A stretch of DNA of 44,555 nt from Aquisalinus sp. (GTDB lineage: Bacteria; Pseudomonadota; Alphaproteobacteria; Caulobacterales; Parvularculaceae): contig JALEGJ010000088.1 in assembly GCA_022763115.1 (NCBI GenBank), forward strand, positions 1 through 44,555, written 5' to 3'. A program made the position numbers and the translations under genes. This document shows positions 1 through 7,405 of the stretch, in pieces. Under the pieces are notes generated by a model. It saw only the letters and a list, made by a program, of their open reading frames with translations. It did not search any database and was not told the origin of the DNA. Each line of letters starts with the position of its first letter. Positions within the stretch are counted from its first letter, which is position 1.

Positions 1-50
1 CGATGAATGTCGTCGAAGACTTTTGAAAGGGGGCAACCATTCCTGCGTTC

Positions 51-84
51 AGACAGCTGCGTTTGCTTAGCAAACGGTCTGTCT
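51..84. repeat. Imperfect inverted repeat (hairpin) near the window start
   Basis: AGACAG (51-56) pairs with CTGTCT (79-84) and CGTTTGC (60-66) pairs with GCAAACG (70-76). The loop is 3 nt and there is a small internal bulge. No T-tract follows, so it is not a clear intrinsic terminator. It lies downstream of the TerB-like gene and could be an RNA processing site or the 3' end of a gene outside the window. The structure is seen directly; a role is not. Confidence 0.5.
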
Positions 85-136
85 TCACTCTCCTAATCAT
101 CGCAAATCCTCACTGCGCCAAAATGGCGACATTAAT

Positions 137-152
137 GGGTCCTGACCCTAGC
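137..152. repeat. Short dispersed repeat, copy 1
   Basis: This 16-bp sequence, read as its complement GCTAGGGTCAGGACCC, recurs with one mismatch at 9246-9261. It contains the half-palindromes GGGTC and GACCC. It covers the TAG stop codon of the TerB-like gene. Both copies in the window sit at gene 3' ends, which suggests a REP-like or transcript-end element, but two copies are too few to decide. Confidence 0.4.
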
Positions 153-681
153 CCTGATATGCCTTGTCAAGGGATAATGATCGGCGCACCTGCATAATCA
201 GTTCACGCTGCCGCTCGCTTGGCACGCCTTCCACTTCTGCGACTTCTTCCAGCATACGGATCATGTCTTTCATTTCGTCCAGGGTCAGGGACGCTTTTAC
301 TGGTCGCATCAGCTTGCCCATGGAATTGGCCGCATCATTGATCTGACCGATTGCCATGCGGCCAAAGGAATAGAGCCCCTCTGCCTCATCCGCCGTCGCG
401 CCGAAGCTGTCTGTCATGAGGGCAACCATCTTTTCCTTTTGTGCGGTTGTGATCTCGCCCTCATAGGACGCAATCTGCACCATGAGGATCGCCGCAGAAT
501 CACGCGGATCGTTCAGGTTTTCGATCACGCGCTGATCGATCTGGCGGGACCAGTTGCCACGCCGCACCGCGCCTTTGACGTCATCTATTGCCTCTCGCCC
601 GTCTCGCGCCGCGCCGATGACCCGGCTGGCAACAAAAATGGCTGTGGCAATACCACCAATGATGAGCAGGAACAGGCTCAT
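148..681 (-). CDS. TerB-like membrane-anchored protein
   Basis: This encodes 177 residues with one N-terminal membrane segment (about residues 2-24). A helical C-terminal region (about 60-175) resembles the tellurite-resistance TerB fold: an early block of the type IASYEGEI and a second block of the type VAEVEGVP, each typical of the acidic metal-binding repeats of that family. The frame stays open upstream to 822, but ATG at 681 is chosen because AAGGAG lies just before it and because sequence beyond 711 belongs to an inserted IS. The native promoter was probably displaced by that insertion, whose right-to-left passenger genes point into this gene. The function of this anchored subgroup is unknown; assignment to TerB is by sequence pattern only. 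Confidence 0.75.
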   Translation of the reverse strand: MSLFLLIIGGIATAIFVASRVIGAARDGREAIDDVKGAVRRGNWSRQIDQRVIENLNDPRDSAAILMVQIASYEGEITTAQKEKMVALMTDSFGATADEAEGLYSFGRMAIGQINDAANSMGKLMRPVKASLTLDEMKDMIRMLEEVAEVEGVPSERQRELIMQVRRSLSLDKAYQG

Positions 682-710
682 GTCAGTCTCCTTGTTATAA
701 CTTTCCCATA

Positions 711-718
711 CCAAATTT
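711..718. repeat. Left target-site duplication of the IS
   Basis: CCAAATTT immediately precedes the left terminal inverted repeat and is repeated exactly after the right end at 3201-3208. An 8-bp duplication fits IS1-type transposition. Confidence 0.9.
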
Positions 719-731
719 GGTGCTGTCCTAA
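719..731 (+). repeat. IS left terminal inverted repeat
   Basis: GGTGCTGTCCTAA matches the complement of 3188-3200 at all 13 positions. Beyond this the two ends share a looser GGACA block (about 738-742 on the left, inside the GTCCTAATTAGGAC palindrome on the right). Confidence 0.9.
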
Positions 732-860
732 ATTGATGGACAGTGTCCCAATTAGCACTTTGTCTGATTAAACGCTCCGGGCGTCTCATCGTCTGCCTTG
801 GTGAAGCGAAATATGACGCCACTAACTGCTCTTATAGATTCCTGTCGTTCAATTTGCATT

Positions 861-1055
861 TCAACTTTGTCGCATGAAGCAATCGAGGGTGGTTTGTGTG
901 AGCACGATATGCCTGAGCGGACCACTGGCTATTTCATATACATTTCGGACTAAAGGCCTCTCGTAGGGGGGATAACCGTACTTGCCAGAGCCCAGTCTTT
1001 TGAGGCCGCTCTCAGCCTTGCGCATATTTGGCGCGTCAATCGACAAAACGGTCAT
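861..1055 (-). CDS. Possible small second passenger protein
   Basis: A 64-residue open frame starts at ATG 1055 and overlaps the last 20 bp of the upstream passenger gene in another frame, an arrangement that would allow translational coupling. I recognise no domain. It is basic (many Lys/Arg) and has no membrane segment. No strong ribosome binding site is visible and it may be a chance frame. It runs toward the left end of the IS and the TerB-like gene. Confidence 0.25.
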   Translation of the reverse strand: MTVLSIDAPNMRKAESGLKRLGSGKYGYPPYERPLVRNVYEIASGPLRHIVLTQTTLDCFMRQS

Positions 1056-1851
1056 CCTCGCCGTCTTCAGCCTGATAGACAAAATCAAAGTTCGTCGCTA
1101 ACGCATCCAGCCATTTCTTGCGTTGGTTGAGAGGCCAAACGCTTCCAGACGGGGGCAATCGACTAACCAATGCTGAGATCAGAGGGTCTAGCGGCGGGGG
1201 GCCGCTCCCACCGCCTCCATGCCGCAGCAATGGCGGGGCAGGGTCGAAAGCTTCTCGTTGTTCTTTGCCTTCAGGAGGATCAATCGTTCGGTCAAGAGTG
1301 TCTACAGGCATCCGAGGTTTTACTAAGCGATCCTTCCCCGCGCCAAAAAAGCCCGCCTGCTCTGCTGAGCGCTGAAATGCATGTCGGGCTTTGTCGGTTT
1401 GTTTTGACGAAACGCCCAATTGCTGCATCTCACGTTCTAATGCCTTGGATGGTGGAAGCATTTTGCCGCGATACATGGAGAAGATTTGCTCATATAACGG
1501 AACATTGAGAAAAGCCTTGACTTTGCTCTCAACAAAATTGTGCTCCTCGACGACGTGAATTCCCAATTCCGTCAGACGAATGCCGCTCTGGCCGTCTTTG
1601 TCTGCTAGACCAAACTGGCGGCAAGCAGATGTCTTTAACTTAAAGTTTCCGCTGGTAACGGTTTGTCCCATTTCCGCAGCAAGCTCGTCTAGTGGGCAGG
1701 TGTTTATTCCTGCACGACCAAAAATGGACTTTGCAACCTCAATCGCTACTTCTAAGTCCAAATAAGGAAAAGCGATCGTTGAGCGCTCATTGGTCCGTGC
1801 CGGACTAGAGGCTTTTTTTGCTTCTTCGAAATTGACCTTTTCGCCTGTCAT
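1036..1851 (-). CDS. IS passenger protein with winged-helix-like N-terminal half
   Basis: This encodes 271 residues. ATG 1851 is preceded by AAGGAG about 10 nt upstream. Residues about 25-165 look like two helical winged-helix-type units, similar in layout to the DUF5343 group: a helical segment, a block ending GLADKDGQSGIRLTELG, then a helical block around residues 130-165. Residues 195-220 form a Pro/Gly-rich linker. The C-terminal block contains LPPSG and a WPLNQRKKWLDA stretch ending in FDFVY. I recall this two-part layout from conserved hypothetical proteins, but the biochemical role is unknown. Its position inside the IS, divergent from the transposase, marks it as cargo. It may bind DNA and may regulate the element; both are inferences. 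Confidence 0.75.
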   Translation of the reverse strand: MTGEKVNFEEAKKASSPARTNERSTIAFPYLDLEVAIEVAKSIFGRAGINTCPLDELAAEMGQTVTSGNFKLKTSACRQFGLADKDGQSGIRLTELGIHVVEEHNFVESKVKAFLNVPLYEQIFSMYRGKMLPPSKALEREMQQLGVSSKQTDKARHAFQRSAEQAGFFGAGKDRLVKPRMPVDTLDRTIDPPEGKEQREAFDPAPPLLRHGGGGSGPPPLDPLISALVSRLPPSGSVWPLNQRKKWLDALATNFDFVYQAEDGEDDRFVD

Positions 1852-1912
1852 GAGGGCAGCTCCTTCCTTCTTGCAGGGCGCACATTACCAGAACACGGCC
1901 CCAAGGCAAGAA

Positions 1913-1960
1913 AAAAGTTTGCTCAAAAGTTTGATTAACGCTTGTCATCAGGCAAACTTT
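1913..1960. promoter_or_regulatory. Repeated AAAAGTTTG motifs upstream of the IS passenger gene
   Basis: AAAAGTTTG occurs at 1913-1921 and again at 1925-1933, a 12-bp period. The inverted form CAAACTTT lies at 1953-1960. The cluster is 62-109 bp upstream of the passenger start and in the divergent region facing the transposase. The arrangement looks like a binding site for a dimeric regulator or for the transposase. Only the repeats are seen; the role is inferred. Confidence 0.45.
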
Positions 1961-2297
1961 CGATCATATTGGCAATGCGCCGCGATTCTGCGGCGATTTA
2001 GGAGACTGTTATGAGAAGGGTTGATAGCCCCGACATTCCTGCTGACCGGTGTCAGGGGCGAGGATTTATAGGAGAAGAGTGGGGCGGCAAATGCGTCTAA
2101 CCAAACGAGCCAGCCGCTCCCACTCCTAATCGGCACACCTTTTAATGCCGGGTCTGGCGCTGCTGTAACAGTTCCAGACCCATAATCAAAACCTGGGATT
2201 TGGCCCCAAGCTATGACGGCAACTCTTGATATAGCATTTTTATTCAGGCATTTCCATGCCCGTTATGGCCAGTCCCGATATTATGAGGATACGGGCC

Positions 2298-3187
2298 ATG
2301 AACCGCCTTTCAGTCGAACGACAAACCGAAATCATTGCTGCCCCGAAGGATGCAGCATCCGCGCAACAGAGCGCATGACCAGTACGCACCGGGACACGAT
2401 CATGCGGCTGGCGCTAAATGTCGGCAATCAGTGCAAGCTATTGCACGATCAGACCTTCCACGATCTGAATGTAGACTATATCGAATTGGATGAACTCTGG
2501 TCTTTTGTTGGCAAGAAGCAGCGCAAGACAACCAAGCGTGACGGCGATGACATGGGTGACCAGTACATTTTCACAGCGCTTGATCGCTTTAACAAGGCCA
2601 TTCTCAGCTACCGGATTGGCAAGCGGAACGCCACCAATACGCGCCTGTTTATGTACGATCTGCGCGACCGCGTGTTGAACACACCACAAATCAGCAGTGA
2701 CTCTTTCCCGGCATATCCGGAAGCAGTCTGGTCTGCCTTTGGTGATGACTGCCACTATGGCCAAGTCGTGAAGTCATATAAGGGCGAGCCACACAAAGAC
2801 AGCGCCCGACGGTACTCCCCCGGCGTTGTAACTGGCATCCGCAAGGAGCGGATAAGGGGCATCCCCGTAAATCACATGATCTCAACAAGCCTTGTCGAGC
2901 GCTCCAACCTGTCCGCACGCATGGCATCACGGCGACTCACCCGGCTGACAAACGGCTTCTCGAAAAAGCTGGAAAATCACAAAGCAGCATTTGCTCTGTA
3001 TGTCGCTCACTATAATTTTTGCCGCGTACACGAAACAATCAAGATGACGCCAGCAATGGCACTCGGCCTGTCTGCGCGGCCTTTGAGTATTGGGGATTTA
3101 ATCGAAGCTGCGCACAGCGCGAAACCATCAAAGCCAGAAGGAAATCAATTTGTGGCACCTAGGGCAATAGAAGGCGGGTTGTCCTAA
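2298..3187 (+). pseudogene. IS1-family DDE transposase, frameshifted near the N terminus
   Basis: Translation from ATG 2298 gives MNRLSVERQTEIIAA, the usual start of this transposase group, and then runs into a stop after eleven more residues. The rest of the protein continues in the frame beginning at GAA 2345. Related proteins have two residues where only CC (2343-2344) remains, so a 4-bp loss or a -1 shift explains the break. Downstream the protein is intact: a helix-turn-helix (SIRATERMT), the first catalytic Asp in IELDELWSFVGKK, the second in SSDSF, and the Glu in SLVERSN, followed by the conserved VAHYNFCRVHE tail. A long frame from 2213 fuses an unrelated N terminus and is not the native start. 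A -1 slip on the CCCC run could still give some full-length enzyme, but no canonical slippery heptamer is present. Confidence 0.8.
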
Positions 3188-3200
3188 TTAGGACAGCACC
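3188..3200 (-). repeat. IS right terminal inverted repeat
   Basis: The complement reads GGTGCTGTCCTAA, identical to the left end. It overlaps a 14-bp perfect palindrome GTCCTAATTAGGAC at 3181-3194, which also contains the transposase stop codon. Confidence 0.9.
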
Positions 3201-3208
3201 CCAAATTT
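3201..3208. repeat. Right target-site duplication of the IS
   Basis: CCAAATTT is an exact copy of 711-718. Confidence 0.9.
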
Positions 3209-3245
3209 CGCCGCGCTTGAGGGAGAAATAAATCACAACCGCTAT

Positions 3246-3260
3246 TGATAATCATTCTTA
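3246..3260. promoter_or_regulatory. Fur-like box
   Basis: TGATAAT-C-ATTCTTA matches the 7-1-7 Fur consensus TGATAAT-N-ATTATCA at 12 of 14 positions. It lies 83 bp before the start of the 150-residue gene and, before the IS arrived, would have been shared with the divergent TerB-like gene. Iron control is inferred from the motif alone. Confidence 0.45.
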
Positions 3261-3342
3261 ATATGTTATCTTTCATTTGCCCACCGTGGCACGCTTGCCC
3301 GGTCGGATGCCCACCATAACGATCAGAGACGGAGATACGATA

Positions 3343-3795
3343 ATGCCCAACATGACACTTGTCAGGACCATGCGGATGCTAACTTGTGGTGCTGCACGCA
3401 GGGCCGGTCTTGTACGTGCCATGCCAGACAGCGGGACGCATCCCGGCAGCATTGTCAAAATTGAGGGCTTCCTCTCTTCGATCAACAGATACGCACGGCG
3501 CCAGCTTCTTCTGTCCGCACCTTGCGCCAGCACCCTGACTGCAGACGAGGCTGCCCTGCTCGGGTTGATCTGCGCCAGTCAGAACAGACAGGCTGACGAG
3601 TTTGATGCCCGCGCCAGATGGCTGGTGCGCGAGGATGGTCTGGCCGATACGAGGTGGTACACAGACGACCTTGCCGCCTCCCTTGCCATTGACGGTATCT
3701 TCCTGGAGCCACTGGCCATCGCCCCTGTCCCGGCCCGCCAGCCAGCCCTGCCGGTGCTGGAACCGGTCACGCAGCAATCTGCTGCCATGACCTGA
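3343..3795 (+). CDS. Uncharacterised 150-residue protein behind a Fur-like box
   Basis: ATG 3343 is chosen because GGAG lies 8 nt upstream; an upstream frame to 3277 has no ribosome binding site. The protein starts with a basic helical stretch containing a Cys (MRMLTCGAARRAGLV). A central helical region follows (about 40-85), including FLSSINRYARRQLLL and LTADEAALLGLI. It has no signal peptide or membrane segment. I do not recognise a characterised family. The last 29 bp overlap the MscS-type gene tail to tail. Expression under iron limitation is a reasonable guess from the Fur-like box. Confidence 0.6.
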   Translation: MPNMTLVRTMRMLTCGAARRAGLVRAMPDSGTHPGSIVKIEGFLSSINRYARRQLLLSAPCASTLTADEAALLGLICASQNRQADEFDARARWLVREDGLADTRWYTDDLAASLAIDGIFLEPLAIAPVPARQPALPVLEPVTQQSAAMT

Positions 3796-5017
3796 AATCC
3801 CCGCCTGTGGGGTTCTGGAATACCCGCAAATCAAATTCCGGTGCCGCTGCCAGGATATGGTCGAAGATATCCGCCTGAATTTTTTCGTAATTGATCCAGT
3901 TGGTATCCAGACTGAAGACATAAATTTCAATCGGCAGACCATTTTCAGTTGGCTGAAGCTGGCGCACCAGAAAGGTAAGGCTTTTTGAAATTTTCGGATG
4001 ATTGTCGAGATACGCCTCAATATAAGCGCGGAACGTGCCGACATTGGTCAGGCGGCGACCATTGACCAGTGTTTCCGGGTCGGCCCCCTTTTCAGCATTG
4101 AAAGCATCAAGCTCCGTCTGCTTGGCCGCGATATATTCAGATATATACTGAATTTTTGAAAAACGCTGCAACATCTCCCTGTCACAAAAACGGATCGCCG
4201 AAACATCAATGTTGATCGCCCGCTTGATCCGCCTGCCCCCTGTCTCGGTCATGCCGCGCCAGTTCTTGAAGCTCTCGGAAATCAGTGCCTGTGTCGGCAC
4301 AGTGGTGATGGTCTTGTCGAAATTACGGATTTTGACCGTCGTCAGGGCAATTTCCATGACGTCACCGTCGACATTATAGCTTGGCATCTCTATCCAGTCG
4401 CCCACCGCCACCATGCGATTGGCGGATAGCTGAATGCCGGAAACAAAACCGAGGATCGGGTCCTTGAAGACAAACATCAATACGGCTGTAAGCGCCCCAA
4501 ACCCTGCCAACAGGGAGAGCGGCGACTGGCCCAGAACGAGGGAAAGCACAGCGACAAGCGCGAGAAAATAGATCGCCATTTTCGCGACCTGCACAAAGCT
4601 TTTAATCGGAAACTGCCGTGAGATTGCATATGTGCGATAGACTTCCTGTCCGGTATTAATCAGGGCGTCAAGAAACAGCACACCATTGATAACCATATAG
4701 ACAAGCGCTGCCGTTGCGACAAATCCGCCCACAGACGGCCACTGCATCAATGCTGCGGGTGCCAGCATATATATGACGATAGCCGGCGCCTGGTGCGAGA
4801 GCCGCTCAAACACCTTGTTCCGCAGGATGATATTATCACGCTCACTATCGGAAGCTGACAAAAAGCGGTGTATCCATGCGACGATAACGCGGCGCGCTAT
4901 TATATCTGCCAAAAATGCCAGCAAGATGATGCCGAGACAGGCCGTTCCAACAGCCAGCACGGTGCTGATATTTTCAAGTGCCGGAAACCGGGCAAAAAAC
5001 TGTTCGAGAGACTGCAT
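3767..5017 (-). CDS. MscS-family mechanosensitive channel (YbdG/MscM-like)
   Basis: This encodes 416 residues. ATG 5017 has GGAG 7 nt upstream; the frame continues to 5047 without a better site. Inner-membrane helices occupy about residues 17-40, 65-90, 95-115, 135-160 and 165-190. The last is the pore helix, rich in Gly/Ala (SPLSLLAGFGALTAVLMFVFKD), leading into the MscS beta-domain (SANRMVAVGDWIEMP, then VKIRNFDKTITTVPTQALIS). The C-terminal domain to residue 416 is long, as in YbdG/YnaI-type channels rather than the short MscS. The protein should release solutes during hypo-osmotic shock. Confidence 0.92.
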   Translation of the reverse strand: MQSLEQFFARFPALENISTVLAVGTACLGIILLAFLADIIARRVIVAWIHRFLSASDSERDNIILRNKVFERLSHQAPAIVIYMLAPAALMQWPSVGGFVATAALVYMVINGVLFLDALINTGQEVYRTYAISRQFPIKSFVQVAKMAIYFLALVAVLSLVLGQSPLSLLAGFGALTAVLMFVFKDPILGFVSGIQLSANRMVAVGDWIEMPSYNVDGDVMEIALTTVKIRNFDKTITTVPTQALISESFKNWRGMTETGGRRIKRAINIDVSAIRFCDREMLQRFSKIQYISEYIAAKQTELDAFNAEKGADPETLVNGRRLTNVGTFRAYIEAYLDNHPKISKSLTFLVRQLQPTENGLPIEIYVFSLDTNWINYEKIQADIFDHILAAAPEFDLRVFQNPTGGDFRSWQQIAA

Positions 5018-5125
5018 GACCACACTCCAACCTGTACCAGGCCACATTTATTTTGCTGTTCGGGAGGAAAGGGAAGGTGCGCTTATTCTGTGAGCTGTTC
5101 GCCTCGTGCGGATCGGAACTCACGA

Positions 5126-5153
5126 AAAAGGCGCCCTCACCGGGGCGCCTTTT
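5126..5153 (-). terminator. Intrinsic terminator of the glycine-zipper lipoprotein gene
   Basis: AAAAGGCGCCC (5126-5136) pairs perfectly with GGGCGCCTTTT (5143-5153) around a 6-nt loop. On the minus strand the A-run becomes a U-tract 22 nt after the lipoprotein stop. The symmetric T-tract on the plus strand makes it potentially bidirectional. Confidence 0.85.
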
Positions 5154-5175
5154 CTTTTCACTCTGGCTGTAACTG

Positions 5176-5550
5176 CTAGCAGGTGCGGACTTCGCCGTTT
5201 TCCCAATAGGTGCGGCCTGATGCCGTATCAACGTAGTAGCGCCGCGAAAACTGTGCATCCCACTGCAGGGGCTGACCCGCGCCGAACTGGGAGTATGGGC
5301 GGCGACGCTCCGTACGGCCACATGTCAGGGCATCCTGATTTGATCCACGTGCAGCACCTGCTGCACCGCCGATAACAGCACCAACGACAGCGCCGGTCTC
5401 AGCATCACCATCACCGACATTATTACCGATGATCGCGCCGATGACAGCACCAGCGGCGGCACCACCCGCCGTGTTGCGCTCAACATTGCCTGTCGATGTG
5501 CAGGCTGTGGCCAGCAGCATGGCTGAAGCCGCGAAAAGGACGTGTTTCAT
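5176..5550 (-). CDS. Glycine-zipper lipoprotein (17-kDa antigen-like)
   Basis: This encodes 124 residues. The signal peptide ends in the lipobox LATAC, so the mature protein should be lipidated at Cys17 and exported to the outer membrane. Residues about 28-70 are a glycine-zipper run of GGAAAGAVIG-type repeats, as in rickettsial 17-kDa antigen and SlyB/Pcp proteins. The C terminus (about 90-124) has a Trp/Tyr-rich segment found in alphaproteobacterial members and two Cys. GGAG lies upstream of ATG 5550. Monocistronic, with its own terminator. Likely structural in the envelope; no enzymatic motif. Confidence 0.85.
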   Translation of the reverse strand: MKHVLFAASAMLLATACTSTGNVERNTAGGAAAGAVIGAIIGNNVGDGDAETGAVVGAVIGGAAGAARGSNQDALTCGRTERRRPYSQFGAGQPLQWDAQFSRRYYVDTASGRTYWENGEVRTC

Positions 5551-5821
5551 ATCAAAATCTCCAAATACGGATCACAAAATGCGATCAGGGCAGGCAAACG
5601 CTACGAGCCACCGCATGTCGGGTAAAGTAAATTTTCTGTTACGCCCTGTGCGCTGCATCACGGTTGTGGCCAAAGATAGAGCAGCCAGGCAGGCGCACAT
5701 TTTGCGCCTCCATTCACTTTTGCTTCACCCTGTCTTAAGTGTGGCGAAAGAGTTAGCCGGTATATATGCCGGGAATAATGGCTGCACGTCCGCAGCCTTT
5801 TGAAAGAAACAGGTATCCGAG

Positions 5822-7405
5822 ATGGACCAGTTAAGCGCACAGGACGCCCAGTTCCTGTATATGGAAGACTCTGATGTGGTGGCAAGTATCACTGCAGTTC
5901 AGATTTGTGATCAGTCTACGGCGCCGGGCGGTACAGTGCGTTTCAAGGATATCATCGCACGGATTGAGAGCCGTCTCTGCCACTCTCCGATCTACAATCG
6001 CCACCTGATGCGCGTACCCATGGAGCTGGATTTTCCTTACTGGGTCGAAGATCCGCATTTTGATATTGAAAACCATATTCGCCATGCGCGCTTGCCAGAG
6101 CCTGCAGACTGGCGCCAGTTCTGTATTCATGTGGCGCGGTATCATTCGCGCCCGCTGGATATGGGCCGTCCGCTCTGGGAAGCGTATGTTGTTGAGGGCC
6201 TTGATAATCTTGAGGGCGTGCCGAAAGGATCTTTTGCGCTGATCTTCAAACTGCATCATGCCGCTGTCGATGGCGCATCAGCAGCGCAATTTCTGGGGAC
6301 GCTGTGGGACGTAACTCCCGATGGGATTCCCGCCCTCCCGGTGGAGCCTGCAGTTGCAGGGCATGGCTCACACGCCCCCACCCTGCCCGGCACATTGATG
6401 CGCGCCGCCGTCAATAACGCGCGCTCCCCTGTGCGCATGACACAGGCCGTGATGCGAGCCAGTCCGCAAATATCCCGTGCACTGATCAATGCCGGGCGAT
6501 CACGCCTGCGCAAAAGCGGCGGTGTGCCGAAGACAGTTTTCAACGGCAAGGTCGGTCAGCAGAAGGTTTTTGATGCTGCAAAGTTCAAGCTGTCAGATAT
6601 CAAGATCATTCGCACAGCGTATCCGGAAGCCAAGGTCAACGACGTAGTGCTGGCCGTCTGCAGCGGCGGTGTGCGTCGCTACCTGCAAGCCAAAGATGCA
6701 CTGCCAAACGATTCACTGGTTACCACTGCGCCGATCAATACACGCGGCAATGGCGGTGCAGATGGTATCGAGGGGGGCGGTAACAACATCTCCGCCATGA
6801 CCGTGCCATTGCATACGAATATTGCGCACCCTGTTGAGCGCCTGAAAGCCATCGTGCTTTCCACGCGCAAGACAAAAGCCGCGAAGGAAGGCCTCGCTGC
6901 CCGCCTGATGACGGACCTGACCCAGCATGTGCCGGCAGCAACCATGGCGCTTGCCAGTCGTCTGGTCATCCAGAATTCGAATGCAGCACAGAACATCAGT
7001 AATTTGACGATATCGAATGTGCCCGGCCCGCAACTGCCGTTGTATTTCTGCGGTGCTAAACTAGTCACTGGCTATGGGCTCGCGCCTCTGGCGAACGGTA
7101 TGGGGCTGTTTATCTCAACCCCAAGCTATAATGGCGAGATCACATTCGGCGTGACATCTTCGCGCGAGATCATGCCTGATGTCGCGTTCTTCATTCAGTG
7201 TCTTGAGGAATCTTTTGATGAGTTGCTGGCAGCGGCCACGCGACGCCTCGATGTGACAACAGAAAAGGAAGACGCTGCATCTTCTGAAGCGAAGCCAAAA
7301 CGCCGCAGAACAAGAATTACCCGCGTTTCTGAAACCGGAAAGAGCGCTCACACGAAATCCGCACAGCGCAACAAAGCCAACGGGAAAGCACGCCCTTCAG
7401 CCTGA
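5822..7405 (+). CDS. Wax ester synthase/diacylglycerol acyltransferase (WS/DGAT)
   Basis: This encodes 527 residues. The catalytic HHxxxDG motif is at 145-151 (HHAAVDG), with the family's PLW motif about 25 residues before it and the VNDVVLAV block near residue 275. The N terminus (MDQLSAQDAQFLYMED) is typical. The enzyme joins acyl-CoA to fatty alcohol or diacylglycerol to make storage wax esters or triacylglycerol at the inner membrane. After about residue 475 comes a Lys/Arg/Ser-rich tail of some 50 residues that is not part of the usual ~460-residue core and may bind membrane or lipid droplet surfaces. It converges on a sulfotransferase gene with a 9-bp tail overlap. Confidence 0.93.
   Translation: MDQLSAQDAQFLYMEDSDVVASITAVQICDQSTAPGGTVRFKDIIARIESRLCHSPIYNRHLMRVPMELDFPYWVEDPHFDIENHIRHARLPEPADWRQFCIHVARYHSRPLDMGRPLWEAYVVEGLDNLEGVPKGSFALIFKLHHAAVDGASAAQFLGTLWDVTPDGIPALPVEPAVAGHGSHAPTLPGTLMRAAVNNARSPVRMTQAVMRASPQISRALINAGRSRLRKSGGVPKTVFNGKVGQQKVFDAAKFKLSDIKIIRTAYPEAKVNDVVLAVCSGGVRRYLQAKDALPNDSLVTTAPINTRGNGGADGIEGGGNNISAMTVPLHTNIAHPVERLKAIVLSTRKTKAAKEGLAARLMTDLTQHVPAATMALASRLVIQNSNAAQNISNLTISNVPGPQLPLYFCGAKLVTGYGLAPLANGMGLFISTPSYNGEITFGVTSSREIMPDVAFFIQCLEESFDELLAAATRRLDVTTEKEDAASSEAKPKRRRTRITRVSETGKSAHTKSAQRNKANGKARPSA

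Larger units (their letters stand above)
719..3200. mobile_element. Complete IS1-type insertion sequence with passenger gene(s)
   Basis: The element is 2482 bp. Its ends are a 13-bp perfect inverted repeat, GGTGCTGTCCTAA at 719-731 and its complement at 3188-3200, flanked by 8-bp direct repeats CCAAATTT. The right third holds an IS1-family DDE transposase gene reading rightward, with its frame broken near the start. The left 1.1 kb holds one clear passenger gene and possibly a second, both reading leftward. Typical IS1-family elements are under 1.6 kb and carry only transposase, so this is a passenger-carrying version. About 450 bp between the passenger gene and the transposase (1852-2297) holds no convincing gene. 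That stretch contains the AAAAGTTTG repeat cluster and presumably both divergent promoters. The perfect target duplication implies a fairly recent insertion. Confidence 0.9.

Noticed and set aside
1948-2136. A 62-residue frame in the IS control region
   Set aside because: No ribosome binding site, no domain, and it spans the presumed regulatory repeats.
2213-2345. The upstream part of the long transposase frame as a genuine N terminus
   Set aside because: The real start MNRLSVERQ is in a different frame at 2298 and matches the family; the long frame arises only because of the frameshift.
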